The notes under the pieces are model-generated. The model worked only from the letters and a program-made list of their open reading frames with translations, was not told the DNA's origin and did no database searches. 64,000 bases of DNA from Cytobacillus sp. S13-E01. GTDB lineage: Bacteria; Bacillota; Bacilli; Bacillales; Bacillaceae_L. The stretch covers positions 339,767 to 403,766 of the forward strand of contig NZ_JARFVC010000001.1 of the NCBI RefSeq assembly GCF_029193815.1, read 5' to 3'. The translations under genes and the position numbers were made by a program. This document shows, piece after piece, positions 43,786-54,174 of this stretch. Position 1 is the stretch's first letter; each line of letters starts with the position of its first letter.

Positions 43786-44302
43786 TAACAGCAACAGCTC
43801 CTGCATTAATTGCATTTTCTACATCATCAATCGAGCGAATTAAACCTCCTGCAAATACAGGAATACCAGTTGTCTCATTAACTTCTTTAATCATATGTGG
43901 AATAACACCAGGAAGTACCTCTATATAGTCAGGTTTGACCTTATTTATTAAGGCATAGCTTTTCGCTAAAGCATGTGTATCTAATAAAAACAAGCGTTGA
44001 ATTGCCACCACACCATTTTGCTTTGCCTTGGTAATCGCACCTACCCTTGTTGAAATCAGACCTGCGGGTTTGTATTCCTGGCATAAATATTCGACCGCAT
44101 ACTCATCGTTTTTAAGACCCTGAATCAAGTCTGCATGTAATATCATTTTCTTATTATGTTTACGAGCCAAACTAAAGACAGCTTTTAGTCTAGAAACATG
44201 CATTTCCAAAAAGACACCGTATTTATATGGACTATCAAGCATTCTCTCAAAATCTTGCATCTCCCGTATGGCAGGAATAATCTTTTGGCCATTAAATGTC
44301 AA
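43748..44302 (-). CDS. glpP: Glycerol-3-phosphate-responsive antiterminator GlpP
   Basis: 184 aa TIM-barrel-like RNA-binding protein, which in B. subtilis binds glp leader mRNA with glycerol-3-phosphate. Recognisable segments: KIIPAIREMQDFERML, KMILHADLIQGLKNDEYAVE, PAGLISTRVGAITKAKQNGV, QRLFLLDTHAL and PDYIEVLPGVIPHMIKEV, then PVFAGGLIRSIDDVENAINA. Start is TTG 44302 after GGAGGTG. Last gene of the glycerophosphodiester uptake operon, whose leader carries a terminator. Confidence 0.92.
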   Translation of the reverse strand: MTFNGQKIIPAIREMQDFERMLDSPYKYGVFLEMHVSRLKAVFSLARKHNKKMILHADLIQGLKNDEYAVEYLCQEYKPAGLISTRVGAITKAKQNGVVAIQRLFLLDTHALAKSYALINKVKPDYIEVLPGVIPHMIKEVNETTGIPVFAGGLIRSIDDVENAINAGAVAVTTSNRKLWKMNS

Positions 44303-44332
44303 ACAATCACCTCCAGACGTAAGTTAAAAACA

Positions 44333-45061
44333 CTACAGTTTCTTCCTAATGTTTAGTGCCTTTTCCGGAAAATCCGTAAAAATGGCATCTATCTTATTTC
44401 GAATCAGAAACTCCAACTTTTCGTCGTCATTTACTGTAAATGGTCTTATTGGAATTTTATTTGTTTGTTCTTTCTTTATGTAATACAAAGCTACAGGCTC
44501 ATAAACATGAATTGCTTTTGCTCCTACTAAGTTTGCGTAGTTCCATGGTTCATACAAAACTTCTATAAATAGTAAAGCAGTATTGATTCCTGGATTAATG
44601 TCTACACACTTTTTAATACTATAATGATTGAAAGAGGATAGGATTACGTTTTGATGGTATGAGAATTTATCCACTTCTTGAATTACCTTGTTTTCAATTC
44701 CATCATAATCAAAGACATCATTTTTCAATTCAATATTAAGTGTTATCTTTGTATCTTTAAGTAGTTCAAATACTTCCTCTAATGTCGGTATTTTCTCACC
44801 CTTATACTCATCTGAAAACCAAGACCCTGCGTCTAGTTTTTTTAATTCTTGTAATGATAAATCCTTTATATACCCACTACTATTTGTCGTCCGATCAACT
44901 GTTTCATCATGAATGACGACTAACTCATTGTCACTAGTCATATGTACGTCCAATTCAATTCCATCAACACCTAAAGAAATCGCTTCGCGAAATGCTGCTA
45001 ATGTGTTTTCAGGTCTATTTCCTTTACTTCCTCGATGTGCAAAAATGGCAGTTCCTTTCAA
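44333..45061 (-). CDS. Glycerophosphodiester phosphodiesterase
   Basis: 242 aa cytosolic GDPD-family enzyme (no signal peptide) cleaving glycerophosphodiesters to glycerol-3-phosphate plus alcohol. Catalytic His and metal ligands: IFAHRGSKGNRPENTLAAF and GIELDVHMTSDNELVVIHDE, then NIELKND. I place the start at TTG 45061, six bases after AAGGGGGAG; the ATG at 45109 lies inside a hairpin without a ribosome binding site. It would act on substrates imported by the preceding ABC system and supply the GlpP ligand. Confidence 0.92.
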   Translation of the reverse strand: MKGTAIFAHRGSKGNRPENTLAAFREAISLGVDGIELDVHMTSDNELVVIHDETVDRTTNSSGYIKDLSLQELKKLDAGSWFSDEYKGEKIPTLEEVFELLKDTKITLNIELKNDVFDYDGIENKVIQEVDKFSYHQNVILSSFNHYSIKKCVDINPGINTALLFIEVLYEPWNYANLVGAKAIHVYEPVALYYIKKEQTNKIPIRPFTVNDDEKLEFLIRNKIDAIFTDFPEKALNIRKKL

Positions 45062-45095
45062 AGAATACTCCCCCTTGGTCCTTTTATAAGTATGA

Positions 45096-45123
45096 GTAGC
45101 ATCACCCATTTGAGTGATGCTAC
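45096..45123 (-). promoter_or_regulatory. Intercistronic hairpin between ugpB and GDPD genes
   Basis: GTAGCATCAC pairs with GTGATGCTAC around an eight-base loop, 22 bases after the ugpB stop. There is no strong T-run, so it may stabilise the mRNA 3' end or partly terminate. Confidence 0.55.
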
Positions 45124-45144
45124 CGAAAAATTACTTAATGAAGA

Positions 45145-46536
45145 TTAGTTACCACTTGTTCGATTGGCAATTTCAATCGCTCTATCAGTCCCTGCTGCTG
45201 CTTGGTCTAATGCTTCTTGTGGATCCATTCCTTGGTATAAATTCTCAAGAGCTGTTACAACCTGTTGTCTTGATTCCGGGAATACAGATATCAATGCCCC
45301 TTGTGTTGCAACAGATGGTTTTGTTGCTTGTAGCTGTTCTACTGTCACTTTTAATTGTGGATACACTTCATAGCGTTCTTGTACAATTGGTTGGTCATAG
45401 GCAGCTGGGTTAATAGCAAAGTAGCCTGTTTTTACATGCCATTTTGCTTGAGCTTCAGGAGTAGCCATGTATTTCATAAATTCAAAAGCAGCATCCTGTT
45501 TTTCTTTTTCAATCCCTTTTGACATCCATAATGATGCCCCACCAATAACTACACCTTGAGAATCAACTTCATCAGCGTATGGAATATATGCAACACCTAC
45601 TTCAAATGGTGAGTTTTCAATGATTGCTCCAACACCAGCCGAAGAGTCCATATACATTGCTACTTTTTCTGTTTGGAAAGCAGCACGAATATCATCCCAA
45701 TTTGATCCAAAGTTACCGAATGTCCCTGCTGTATTCATTTCATCTAAAAAGTTAAATACTCTAAGTCCTTCTTCACCATTAAATACAGCCTTAGTTGCCG
45801 TATCTGCACGACCATTTTCTTCGTTTACATATAACCCGCCTTGTGTTGCAACTAATTGTTCAAAGAACCAACCATATGTTAACATTGAGAAACCATAACG
45901 TTCTGTCGTACCGCCATTTTTCTTTGTTAGCTTTTGCGCTGCAGCTATTACCTCACTAAATTTTCGTGGAGCATTTTCTGGATCCAATCCAACTTCAGCA
46001 AACGCATCTTTGTTATAAATTAAAACAGGTGTAGATGAGTTGAAAGGCATTGAATATAATTGATTATCAATAGTGTAGTAGTTTAAGATATTTTTTTCTA
46101 ATTGTGATAAATCGTAATTGTCGTTATCAATAAATGATTGAACTGGTTCAATAAATCCGCTATCAATCATGTATTTAGAACCAACCTCAAATACTTGAAT
46201 GATCGCTGGAGCATCTTTTGTTCCACCAACACTTCTAAACTTTGTTAATGATTCTTCATATGTCCCTTGAAACTCTGCCTTTACTTCAACTTTATCTTGA
46301 GATGAATTGAAATCAGCTACGATTTCATCAAGTGCCTCTTGACCAACACCACTCATCGCATGCCAAAATACAATTTCAGTTTTGCCTTCTGCTGGTTTTT
46401 CTTCCGTAGTTCCTTCATTGGTAGTACCCTTAGTTTCATCATCAGTTTCATTACTAGCTGAATTCGAACATGCTGTTATCACTACCATACTAAAAATTAA
46501 AGTAAAGATAAAAAGACCTTTTAGATACTTTTTCAC
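45145..46536 (-). CDS. ugpB: Extracellular solute-binding lipoprotein (UgpB-like)
   Basis: 463 aa family 1 binding protein. A signal peptide with lipobox ITAC (Cys23) is followed by a Thr/Glu-rich linker, then EIVFWHAMSGVGQEALDEIV, the UgpB-like sugar-phosphate binding beginning. Middle motifs include MPFNSSTPVLIYNKDAF and the C-terminal FMKYMATPEAQAKWHVKTGY. The operon context (GDPD, GlpP) supports glycerol-3-phosphate or glycerophosphodiester binding over sugar. 17 bases after the ugpE stop. Confidence 0.92.
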   Translation of the reverse strand: MKKYLKGLFIFTLIFSMVVITACSNSASNETDDETKGTTNEGTTEEKPAEGKTEIVFWHAMSGVGQEALDEIVADFNSSQDKVEVKAEFQGTYEESLTKFRSVGGTKDAPAIIQVFEVGSKYMIDSGFIEPVQSFIDNDNYDLSQLEKNILNYYTIDNQLYSMPFNSSTPVLIYNKDAFAEVGLDPENAPRKFSEVIAAAQKLTKKNGGTTERYGFSMLTYGWFFEQLVATQGGLYVNEENGRADTATKAVFNGEEGLRVFNFLDEMNTAGTFGNFGSNWDDIRAAFQTEKVAMYMDSSAGVGAIIENSPFEVGVAYIPYADEVDSQGVVIGGASLWMSKGIEKEKQDAAFEFMKYMATPEAQAKWHVKTGYFAINPAAYDQPIVQERYEVYPQLKVTVEQLQATKPSVATQGALISVFPESRQQVVTALENLYQGMDPQEALDQAAAGTDRAIEIANRTSGN

Positions 46537-46552
46537 AACAAATCACTCCCTT

Positions 46553-47365
46553 TTATTTAAGTGCACCTTGGGTTAAGCCTTTTTGCAATTGTTTCTGTCC
46601 AATAAACAACAACATTAAAGTAGGTATAATTACAACAATTACACCTGCCATTACCACCCCCCATTCTGTAGCAACTTCTTGAGATTGTAGTTGTTTTAGT
46701 CCAATTTGTACTGTTCTAGAGGTATCATTATTGGTTACTAATAATGGCCATAAATACATGTTCCAAGTTGTTAAAAACCCGTATGCACCTAACGTTACTA
46801 AACTTGTTTTCGATACAGGCAATACTACTCTTAGAAAGAACTGAAACCGATTAAGTCCAGCCACTTGGGATGCTTCATATAATTCATTTGGAATCGTTTT
46901 AAAATGCTGCCTAAGTAAAAATGTTCCAAAGGCTAGTGCAAAAAATGGAATAGTCAATCCAAAATATGTATTAATCCAGCCTAGCTTTTGAATAGTAATA
47001 AAGTTCGGGATCATTGTCGCCTCCCACGGTATCATCATCGTTGAAATAAATAAAAAGAAAATAACATTTCGACCCTTAAAAGGAATAAAAACAAATGCAT
47101 ATGCAGCCATACTGCTAACTATTAACTGCCCAAGCATGACTAACGTCGATACTATAAAACTATTTAATAAATAATGAGCAAGAGGTAGCCGTTCAAATAC
47201 AGTAATGTAATTTTGAAAATTAAAGGCACTTGGGAAAAACTTCCCCTGTAATATTTCGCCACCTGTCATAAAACTGATCATAAACGCATACAAAATTGGA
47301 AAAAATAGGAGGAAGGCTGAAAACACTAACAAGATATAAAACAAAATTTTCGATGAAAACCTCAT
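46553..47365 (-). CDS. ugpE: ABC transporter permease (UgpE-like)
   Basis: 270 aa with six membrane segments. The EAA loop is NELYEASQVAGLNRFQFFLR, typical of MalG/UgpE. N-terminal helix LLVFSAFLLFFPILYAFMIS. The ATG overlaps the ugpA stop by four bases. Forms the channel with UgpA for glycerol-3-phosphate-type substrates. Confidence 0.92.
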   Translation of the reverse strand: MRFSSKILFYILLVFSAFLLFFPILYAFMISFMTGGEILQGKFFPSAFNFQNYITVFERLPLAHYLLNSFIVSTLVMLGQLIVSSMAAYAFVFIPFKGRNVIFFLFISTMMIPWEATMIPNFITIQKLGWINTYFGLTIPFFALAFGTFLLRQHFKTIPNELYEASQVAGLNRFQFFLRVVLPVSKTSLVTLGAYGFLTTWNMYLWPLLVTNNDTSRTVQIGLKQLQSQEVATEWGVVMAGVIVVIIPTLMLLFIGQKQLQKGLTQGALK

Positions 47366-48297
47366 TGGTAATGCACCTTCTTTTCTCCGAATTTAAACTG
47401 TAATATTGTCACAACTAAGATGCATAAAAACAAGACAACCGCTTGGGCACTTGCTGTACCAAATTGGTAATTTATAAATGCTTCCCGGTAGATTGAATAA
47501 ACAATTAAATTTGTAGATTCAGAAGGGCCACCCTTTGTTAATATATCGACCTGACCAAATGTTTGAAACGCATTGATCAAAGAGATGGTTATGATAAAGA
47601 ACAGTGTTGGCGATAGCATTGGAATAGTAATCCTCCGTAATTGATACCAATAGCCAGCACCATCGATCTTGGCACTCTCATACAAATATCCATCAATATT
47701 TTGTAGGCCACCAAGGATGATTAAAAAGCTAAAACCAGTATTCATCCAAATTGTTGAAATAGCAACTGATATTAGCGCCCAAGTTGGATCTAATAACCAC
47801 TGTATTTCCGCTAATTGAAATAAACCTAAAACTCTATTAAACATCCCAATACTTGGATGAAATAAGAAAAGCCAAACAACAGATGATGCAGCAACTGAAA
47901 TACCCATCGTCGATGAAAAAATCGTTCGAAAGAAACCAATTCCTTTTAACTTTTCATTCGCTAAGAGAGCTAAAAATAAGGAGATAACAACTCCTGTTGG
48001 CACTGTATATAAAACAAATAGAATGGTGGCTTTTGTACTCTTCCTAAAGCTTTCAGATTCAAATAAATATAGATAATTTTCTAAACCCACAAAGATCGCA
48101 GGTGTTCCCTGTTGATCTGTTAGGAAAAAACTTAAATATATTGTCTTAAACATCGGGTAGAATAGAAAGACAGCAAATAATAAAATGGAAGGAAACAAAT
48201 AGAGTAACGCAGTTCGCACATTTAGAGAATTTTTCCAAAAGCTTGGTTTGTATTTTACCTCTACTCTCCTATTTACGGTGTTAACTTCGGGCTTCAT
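47362..48297 (-). CDS. ugpA: ABC transporter permease (UgpA-like)
   Basis: 311 aa, six membrane segments after a basic N-terminal tail. The EAA loop reads GYLYESAKIDGAGYWYQLRR. AFQTFGQVDILTKGGPSEST is the usual MalF/UgpA segment. AGAGGTG precedes ATG 48297, which overlaps the ugpC stop by four bases. Confidence 0.92.
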   Translation of the reverse strand: MKPEVNTVNRRVEVKYKPSFWKNSLNVRTALLYLFPSILLFAVFLFYPMFKTIYLSFFLTDQQGTPAIFVGLENYLYLFESESFRKSTKATILFVLYTVPTGVVISLFLALLANEKLKGIGFFRTIFSSTMGISVAASSVVWLFLFHPSIGMFNRVLGLFQLAEIQWLLDPTWALISVAISTIWMNTGFSFLIILGGLQNIDGYLYESAKIDGAGYWYQLRRITIPMLSPTLFFIITISLINAFQTFGQVDILTKGGPSESTNLIVYSIYREAFINYQFGTASAQAVVLFLCILVVTILQFKFGEKKVHYQ

Positions 48298-49427
48298 AAT
48301 AACACCTCTTTATCAATTACATGCCTCTCTATGTTTGATGGAATCTTCAAGATTTCTTCTGTCTCCACATCAAAAATACAGATAGAGTCATAGTCAATCA
48401 TTAACGGAATAACATCCCCTACTTGAATACTCCATTGGCCATTTAACTTGGCAAGCCATTCTGATTGATTCACTTTAAAAGATAGAATGGTTTCATTCCC
48501 TAACACTTCAACATTTATCACTTCAACTGCGATCATATTATCATCAGGCTGACTTTTAGCAGAGACTTTAAAATGTTCCGGTCGAACACCGACAATAATA
48601 TTTGTTGATTTCATCATAGATAAATCTTTGACTGCAAGTTTAATTGCCAACATATCACCAAATTGAATTTCTCCTTTTTCTTTATCCCAAATCCCATTTG
48701 TAAGATTCATTGGTGGTGAGCCAATAAAGGTTGCTACAAAAGGATTTGCTGGGCTATTATATATTTCTAATGGTTTACCTATTTGCTGAACGATTCCATC
48801 ATGTAAAATCATAATTCGATCACCCATCGTCATTGCTTCGACCTGATCATGTGTTACATAAATCATCGTTAACCCTAATTTTCTTTGAATCTGTCTTATT
48901 TCAGATCTCATATGTGCTCTTAGCTTTGCATCTAGATTTGACAATGGTTCATCCATTAAACATATCGGTGCCTGATTTACGATTGCCCTAGCCAAGGCTA
49001 CCCGTTGACGCTGTCCACCAGAAAGCTCTCTAGGCTTTCTAGTTAGGTATTCTGATAAACCTAATAACTCAGCAACATCCTTACAGCGTGTCTTCCTCTC
49101 TTCCTTTGGCACTTTTTTTACATCTAAACCGAATACAATATTCTCTTCGACATTTAAATGTGGATACAAGGCATAATTTTGAAATACCATTGAAATTTCT
49201 CTCTGGCTAGGAGGTAGGTGATTTGCTTCTTTCTCTCCAATTTTTAGAGTTCCACTTGTAATGTCTTCTAAGCCTGCAATCATTCTTAGCATCGTACTTT
49301 TCCCACAACCAGAGGGTCCAACTAGGACAAAAAATTCTCCTGGCTCTATCGTTACGTTTATATCAGAAATTACTGTTGTTTTACTATCATAGGATTTAGA
49401 CACACTCTGTAGTTCAACCCTTTTCAA
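48294..49427 (-). CDS. ugpC: ABC transporter ATP-binding protein (UgpC/MsmX-like)
   Basis: 377 aa ATPase of the CUT1 class. Walker A VGPSGCGKSTMLRMIAG, Q-loop MVFQNYALYPHL, signature ELSGGQRQRVALARAI and Walker B CLMDEPLSNLDA, then a C-terminal TOBE-type regulatory domain. The start TTG 49427 has AAAGGG eight bases upstream, whereas ATG 49445 has none; both are in frame. First gene of the operon ugpC-ugpA-ugpE-ugpB-GDPD-glpP, behind a leader terminator. Confidence 0.92.
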   Translation of the reverse strand: MKRVELQSVSKSYDSKTTVISDINVTIEPGEFFVLVGPSGCGKSTMLRMIAGLEDITSGTLKIGEKEANHLPPSQREISMVFQNYALYPHLNVEENIVFGLDVKKVPKEERKTRCKDVAELLGLSEYLTRKPRELSGGQRQRVALARAIVNQAPICLMDEPLSNLDAKLRAHMRSEIRQIQRKLGLTMIYVTHDQVEAMTMGDRIMILHDGIVQQIGKPLEIYNSPANPFVATFIGSPPMNLTNGIWDKEKGEIQFGDMLAIKLAVKDLSMMKSTNIIVGVRPEHFKVSAKSQPDDNMIAVEVINVEVLGNETILSFKVNQSEWLAKLNGQWSIQVGDVIPLMIDYDSICIFDVETEEILKIPSNIERHVIDKEVLL

Positions 49428-49547
49428 ATTATTCAACCCTTTCATTGTCTATATTTGTATATTCTACTAAATAAATGAAAATGCAATATTAATAGAGTGT
49501 AAAGAAATCATTAACTTTTCTTTCGCTGAAGGTAATGAAAACACTTA

Positions 49548-49590
49548 TACATAACCTTACAATTTTATAAATTCATAAACAGTAGAAAAA
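49548..49590. repeat. Dispersed tail repeat, short copy
   Basis: TTATACATAACCTTACAATT onward to TTTATAAATTCATAAACAGTAG shares its core with 22310-22345 and 39743-39780. It lies in the ugp leader between terminator and first gene. Confidence 0.6.
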
Positions 49591-49637
49591 AGCCCACAAA
49601 AAGTGCCTAAAAATATCTAAGCAATTCGTGTGAGCCT
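49585..49637 (-). terminator. Leader terminator of the ugp/glp operon (probable GlpP target)
   Basis: Minus strand AGGCTCACACGAA (49625-49637) pairs over 13 positions, with one mismatch and a few G-U pairs, with TTTTTGTGGGCTT (49590-49602), followed by TTTTT. It lies between the promoter and ugpC, about 160 bases upstream of the start codon. Premature termination relieved by GlpP would follow the B. subtilis glpD model. Confidence 0.65.
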
Positions 49638-49671
49638 CCTTATCTCCTTCACATAATATCAACTTATTTAC

Positions 49672-49702
49672 AATATAACACAATTAGAGTAATATTTGTA
49701 AA
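49672..49702 (-). promoter_or_regulatory. Promoter of the ugp/glp operon
   Basis: Minus strand -35 TTTACA (49697-49702) and -10 TTATAT/TATATT (49672-49678) with 18-19 bases between. The predicted start lies 20-30 bases before the leader terminator. Confidence 0.45.
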
Positions 49703-49951
49703 GTAATTTTCTTAATTTTAAAAATATTTTTCTCAAAGCCGCAATCAAATGTAGCTGCAGTGTATGGTAATTAAATCGAACAAAAGCTGTGTGCAAAAGA
49801 GAAATCTCTCATTAAAACATTGGCGTGAGAACATTCAGGCGATGGACGAAGGCATATATTAATATTATTTTTTAAACGCCTTCAAAATAGGTCGAAATTT
49901 GACGATATATAACATAGTAATTTCTTTCATCAACTAAAAAGGAGCAATTCT

Positions 49952-51721
49952 ATGAAATTCAACAAGATTTCTACAAAATTATTATTGGGGATCACAGCTT
50001 TAATTTTACTTGCCACGACCACTCTCGGCTTGCTAAGCTATAATTTCGCTAAAAATGAACTAGTCAGTAGCGGAAAACTTGATCTTCAACATTTGGTAAA
50101 CAACTCGATCTCTACGCTGGAACTATTAAACGAGCAAGTAGAAGCAAGAAATATGACCTTAGAGGAAGCGAAGGAAAAAGCGCGTGAAGTATTAGTCGGA
50201 CCACCTGTTACAAAGGACGGAACAACTACATATGATTTCTCACTATCTTCGTTTGTTTACAAAAAAGAAGGCTATTTAATGGCCTATGACTCCAATCATA
50301 TTGCACAACTACATCCAAGTATTCAAATTGGAGAAGACAAAAAAGATGTTAAAAACTCAAATGGACAATTTGTTGTTCAAGATATTGTAAAGGCTGCAAA
50401 AGCAACTGATGTCGAAGATAGATTTTATGAGTATGCTTGGCAAAATCCTGGCGAGACAGTAGAGAGAAATAAAATTGTCTATATGTCTTATTTTGAGCCA
50501 TGGGATTGGAATATTGGAATCGGGGCTTATGAGCATGAGTTTTATGATTCATTAAACACATTGTTATATTTGATATTAGGAATTTCAGTGTTGATCACAA
50601 TTATTGGCTTACTACTATTTTACTTCCTTAGTAGAAATAAGCTTAAACTTATGGAGAAAATTACCCACTCTTCCCTTCTTATCTCAGAAGGTAAATTAGA
50701 TGTTCCAACATTACCTGAGTCAGAGGATGAAATTGGCCAATTAGGAAAAGCATTTAATAAAATGACTGAGCAATTAAAATCAATCCTAACAAATATCCAA
50801 ACAACAAGCATGAAAGTTTCTCAGTCAGCACTAGAGCTTTCGGCCTTAACAGAGGAAACGAATGCAACTAGTGAAGAAATGGGTCGGGCAATGAATGAGA
50901 TTACAAAGGGCTCAGTTTCACAAGCTACAGATATTGAATCGACAAGTCAAAAAACAGAAGAACTCAGTAGTGCTATTGCTAAAATGAATCAACAGAATAA
51001 GTTAATGCTTACACTGACTGGAGATTCTACTAAGGCAATTGAACTTGGGAAGGAAAAGGTAAGCTTCCTTCAAGACTCAAATGAAGCATCTATGAAAGCA
51101 TCTGACCAAATCAGTGTTGGAATTAATCACTTATATAATAGTATTAAAGATATTTCAAATATCGTAACAACGATTGATTCAATTTCAAAACAAACAAATT
51201 TACTTGCACTAAATGCGAGCATTGAAGCAGCCAGAGCTGGTGAATATGGAAAAGGGTTTGCAGTTGTCGCTGACGAAGTTCGAAAGTTGGCTGAAGAAAC
51301 AAACCATGCAACAAATGAAATTCAACATATGATCAATAGCATTGCGAAAGAGACTGAAACTACTGTAAAAGCAATGGCTAATAATACGGATATCTCATCT
51401 AAACTAAACCATTCAGTAAAAGATACAGAAACACAATTTAATCATATTTCTGAATCAATGAATCAAATTATTGGAGCCATAAAACTTCTGAACTCTGAAA
51501 TTGTGGTTGTTACAGATCATAGTAGTAGTATTTTAGAATCTGTTCAAAATATTTCAGCGGTTGCAGAAGAAACTGCAGCATCCTCTGAAGAAGTGCTCGC
51601 TTCTGTTGACGAGCAAATCGGCGTGATTGGTACAATTGCAACTTCTGCTGAGGATCTTAATGCATTAAGTGAAGAATTACAGAAGATTATCGATCAATTT
51701 TCGATTGAAACGAAAGAATAG
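49952..51721 (+). CDS. Methyl-accepting chemotaxis protein with Cache sensor
   Basis: 589 aa. Membrane helix 1 is at about 12-32, an extracellular single Cache-type domain at about 35-200 ([36 protein letters not shown]), helix 2 at about 205-228, then HAMP and a long coiled coil. The signalling hairpin tip is [20 protein letters not shown] and [23 protein letters not shown] precedes the ATG. Senses small external ligands, often carboxylates, and signals to CheA through CheW. Confidence 0.95.
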   Translation: MKFNKISTKLLLGITALILLATTTLGLLSYNFAKNELVSSGKLDLQHLVNNSISTLELLNEQVEARNMTLEEAKEKAREVLVGPPVTKDGTTTYDFSLSSFVYKKEGYLMAYDSNHIAQLHPSIQIGEDKKDVKNSNGQFVVQDIVKAAKATDVEDRFYEYAWQNPGETVERNKIVYMSYFEPWDWNIGIGAYEHEFYDSLNTLLYLILGISVLITIIGLLLFYFLSRNKLKLMEKITHSSLLISEGKLDVPTLPESEDEIGQLGKAFNKMTEQLKSILTNIQTTSMKVSQSALELSALTEETNATSEEMGRAMNEITKGSVSQATDIESTSQKTEELSSAIAKMNQQNKLMLTLTGDSTKAIELGKEKVSFLQDSNEASMKASDQISVGINHLYNSIKDISNIVTTIDSISKQTNLLALNASIEAARAGEYGKGFAVVADEVRKLAEETNHATNEIQHMINSIAKETETTVKAMANNTDISSKLNHSVKDTETQFNHISESMNQIIGAIKLLNSEIVVVTDHSSSILESVQNISAVAEETAASSEEVLASVDEQIGVIGTIATSAEDLNALSEELQKIIDQFSIETKE

Positions 51722-51769
51722 CTTTAAAGAGCTACATCTGTTCAATAAGCTCACCGAAATTTACAAAAC

Positions 51770-51804
51770 GCAAAAAGGCTTGGAACATTTCCACGCCTTT
51801 TTGC
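51770..51804. terminator. Bidirectional terminator between chemoreceptor and recQ
   Basis: GCAAAAAGGC pairs perfectly with GCCTTTTTGC across a 15-base loop that can pair further (TGGAA/TTCCA). A and T runs flank both sides, serving both convergent genes. Confidence 0.85.
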
Positions 51805-51835
51805 ATAGTAAATTATAAGACCTGCATTCATCGTT

Positions 51836-53974
51836 TTAAGTTGCTTTAATCTTTAACATCTTCTTACAAATCACACCCTTTATCGCAAAATAGTCTACTT
51901 CGCTTGGTAGTGCATCCTTTAGTGGTTTAAGTTTTTCTGCACCGAGCTCGTCTATTTTTTGAGAAATAATATCTTCGTATTGCTCCGGAATAATTCGTTC
52001 CCAATCTACCTCATGCCCTTCAGTTATCGCACGAATAATATGATTTTGGATCGTAACCCCAGACATTGCACGATCTTTTGAAATTTCATTAATATCTTTA
52101 CCTGAACTAAATAATTTAAACGATTGAATAAAGCTTGGGCTCTCATCCACTTCATTTGATTTACTTTCCTGGTGGACGACTATAGTTTTCACATTTTCAC
52201 CATGCTCCGCTAGATACTTTCTGATAACCTCTAGGAAATCTTGACCATAGCGCTCGAACTTTACTTGTGCCACCCCTTTTACATTAAACATAGCCTTTTC
52301 ATCAGTTGGGCATAGCTGACTCATTTCTCTTAATGTGCTATCAGAGAAAACGAGATATGGTGGTACTCCATCTCGACTTGCAATACTTTTTCTCGTTTCT
52401 CTTAGAATCTCAAATAACGCATTATCAACGACAATTTGCTTTGTTTTCATTTGTTCTTTTTTGTACACTTTTTGTTGTCCCTTTAAGACGGACATCGCTT
52501 TTTCATTTAGCATCAGAACTGGGTATTGGCCATTGGATAAAGACGCATACCCTTCGGCAACTAGGAAGTCAATTAGACTTACAATGTCTTTTTCTGAATA
52601 CTGTTTCATTAATCCATATGTTGAAAGACCATCAAAACGAAGTTCCTTAATTCGCTTATTTTTAGAACCTTTTAAAACTTGCGCAACGAGAGTTTTTCCG
52701 AATTGTTGGTTCATTCTCGTAATACAAGAAAGGATTTTCATCGCATCTGTAGTGATATCAACTCTTTCTCTTGTATCCTTACAGTGTAAACAACGCCCAC
52801 AGCCTGCTCCACTATGCTCTTCACCAAAGTATTCGAGGATATACACCTGTAGACATTTTTCTGTATGACAGTAATCAATCATTTGTTGGAGCTTTTCGTA
52901 TTCGTTTACCTTTTTAACAGGATCTAATCCTGTTTGCTCTATTAGAAACTTTTGGAGTTGAATGTCTTGTGCTCCATATAAAATATGACATTCACTCGGC
53001 TCACCGTCACGCCCAGCTCGTCCTGCTTCTTGGTAATAGGCTTCAATATTTTTTGGCAAATTGTAATGTAAGACATACCTTACGTTTGATTTGTTAATTC
53101 CCATTCCAAACGCATTTGTCGCAACCATGATTGAAAGGTCATCATGTAAAAATTGCTCTTGACTTTGGTTTCTCTGGGTTTCTGATAAACCAGCATGATA
53201 TTTTCCCGCTGCAAAACCGCTTTTTAGTAGAAAAGCATGTAAATCATTGACTTCTCTTCTTGTAGCGGCATAAATTATTCCTGCTTGGCTTTTATTTTCT
53301 TTTACATAACGGGTTACAAAATCCCTTTTATTCTCACCTTTAATAACCGAGAAGAGGAGATTCTCTCGCTTAAAGCCTGTCACAAACACACTAGACTCTT
53401 GAATAGACAATAAATGACTTATATCTGCTGTTACTTCTTTAGTTGCCGTCGCTGTTAATGCAATCACAACGGGTTTTGTTGGTAATTCTTTACTCATGTA
53501 TTGGATCGAACGGTAGCTTGGCCTGAAATCATGGCCCCACTGTGAAATACAATGTGCCTCATCAATTGCTAAAATAGATACATTCAATGTAGACAATAAG
53601 GAACGAAAGGAAGCAGATTCAAGTCTTTCAGGTGCGATGTAGATTAATTTATAAACACCATGTCTAGCATCATAAATCCTATTTTCAATCTCGCCATTAT
53701 CTAAACTACTGTTTATAAAAGTTGCTGGAATGCCTGCCTGATGAAGTGCATCTACTTGATCTTTCATTAATGAAATTAACGGTGAAATGACAATCGTAAC
53801 ACCTTCTGCCATTAGTGCTGGGATTTGATAACAAATTGACTTTCCCCCACCGGTAGGCATTATCCCTAAAGTGTCTTGCTTGTTAAGTATATTTAAGATA
53901 ATCTCCTCTTGGCCTTTTCGAAAAGTAGTATAACCGAAATAAGTGTGTAATAGCTTTTTAGCTTGTTCTAGCAT
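51836..53974 (-). CDS. recQ: ATP-dependent DNA helicase RecQ
   Basis: 712 aa 3'-5' helicase. Motif 0 region [12 protein letters not shown], Walker [22 protein letters not shown] box [19 protein letters not shown], motif [14 protein letters not shown] RecQ zinc-binding domain contains Cys in EKCLQVY and GCGRCLHC, then a winged helix and an HRDC domain (near 510-590, [15 protein letters not shown]). The extra C-terminal ~110 aa ([20 protein letters not shown]) is a helix-turn-helix-like extension seen in Bacillus RecQ/RecS-type proteins. Confidence 0.95.
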   Translation of the reverse strand: MLEQAKKLLHTYFGYTTFRKGQEEIILNILNKQDTLGIMPTGGGKSICYQIPALMAEGVTIVISPLISLMKDQVDALHQAGIPATFINSSLDNGEIENRIYDARHGVYKLIYIAPERLESASFRSLLSTLNVSILAIDEAHCISQWGHDFRPSYRSIQYMSKELPTKPVVIALTATATKEVTADISHLLSIQESSVFVTGFKRENLLFSVIKGENKRDFVTRYVKENKSQAGIIYAATRREVNDLHAFLLKSGFAAGKYHAGLSETQRNQSQEQFLHDDLSIMVATNAFGMGINKSNVRYVLHYNLPKNIEAYYQEAGRAGRDGEPSECHILYGAQDIQLQKFLIEQTGLDPVKKVNEYEKLQQMIDYCHTEKCLQVYILEYFGEEHSGAGCGRCLHCKDTRERVDITTDAMKILSCITRMNQQFGKTLVAQVLKGSKNKRIKELRFDGLSTYGLMKQYSEKDIVSLIDFLVAEGYASLSNGQYPVLMLNEKAMSVLKGQQKVYKKEQMKTKQIVVDNALFEILRETRKSIASRDGVPPYLVFSDSTLREMSQLCPTDEKAMFNVKGVAQVKFERYGQDFLEVIRKYLAEHGENVKTIVVHQESKSNEVDESPSFIQSFKLFSSGKDINEISKDRAMSGVTIQNHIIRAITEGHEVDWERIIPEQYEDIISQKIDELGAEKLKPLKDALPSEVDYFAIKGVICKKMLKIKAT

Positions 53975-54142
53975 AAATTATCACCTGAATTTTTATATAT
54001 TTTAACGTAGTAGAACCTATTGTATCACTTAGGAACTTTTATGAAAATGAGGATAAAGGATTTGAAATTTTTTCAAATTGATAAAAAATTACTCGTAGAC
54101 TGGGAGTTAGGGAGGTTAAAATTTTGTGGAAGAGGATAATTA

Positions 54143-54168
54143 ACTTGCCCCCAAGATTGAGGGCAAGT
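54143..54168 (-). terminator. Terminator of the minus-strand EamA gene
   Basis: ACTTGCCC pairs with GGGCAAGT around a ten-base loop. The hairpin ends seven bases from the stop codon; the following T-run is short. Confidence 0.55.
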
Positions 54169-54174
54169 GTTAAG

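Larger units (their letters stand above)
49428..49951. other. Divergent intergenic region of ugp operon and chemoreceptor
   Basis: Holds the ugp leader (attenuator hairpin and promoter, 49585-49702), a degenerate tail-repeat piece (49548-49590) and AT-rich upstream DNA of the chemoreceptor gene. No further gene seen. Confidence 0.6.

Noticed and set aside
52335..52868. 177-codon plus-strand open frame opposite recQ
   Set aside because: Fully antisense to conserved recQ sequence; no start signal or recognisable domain.
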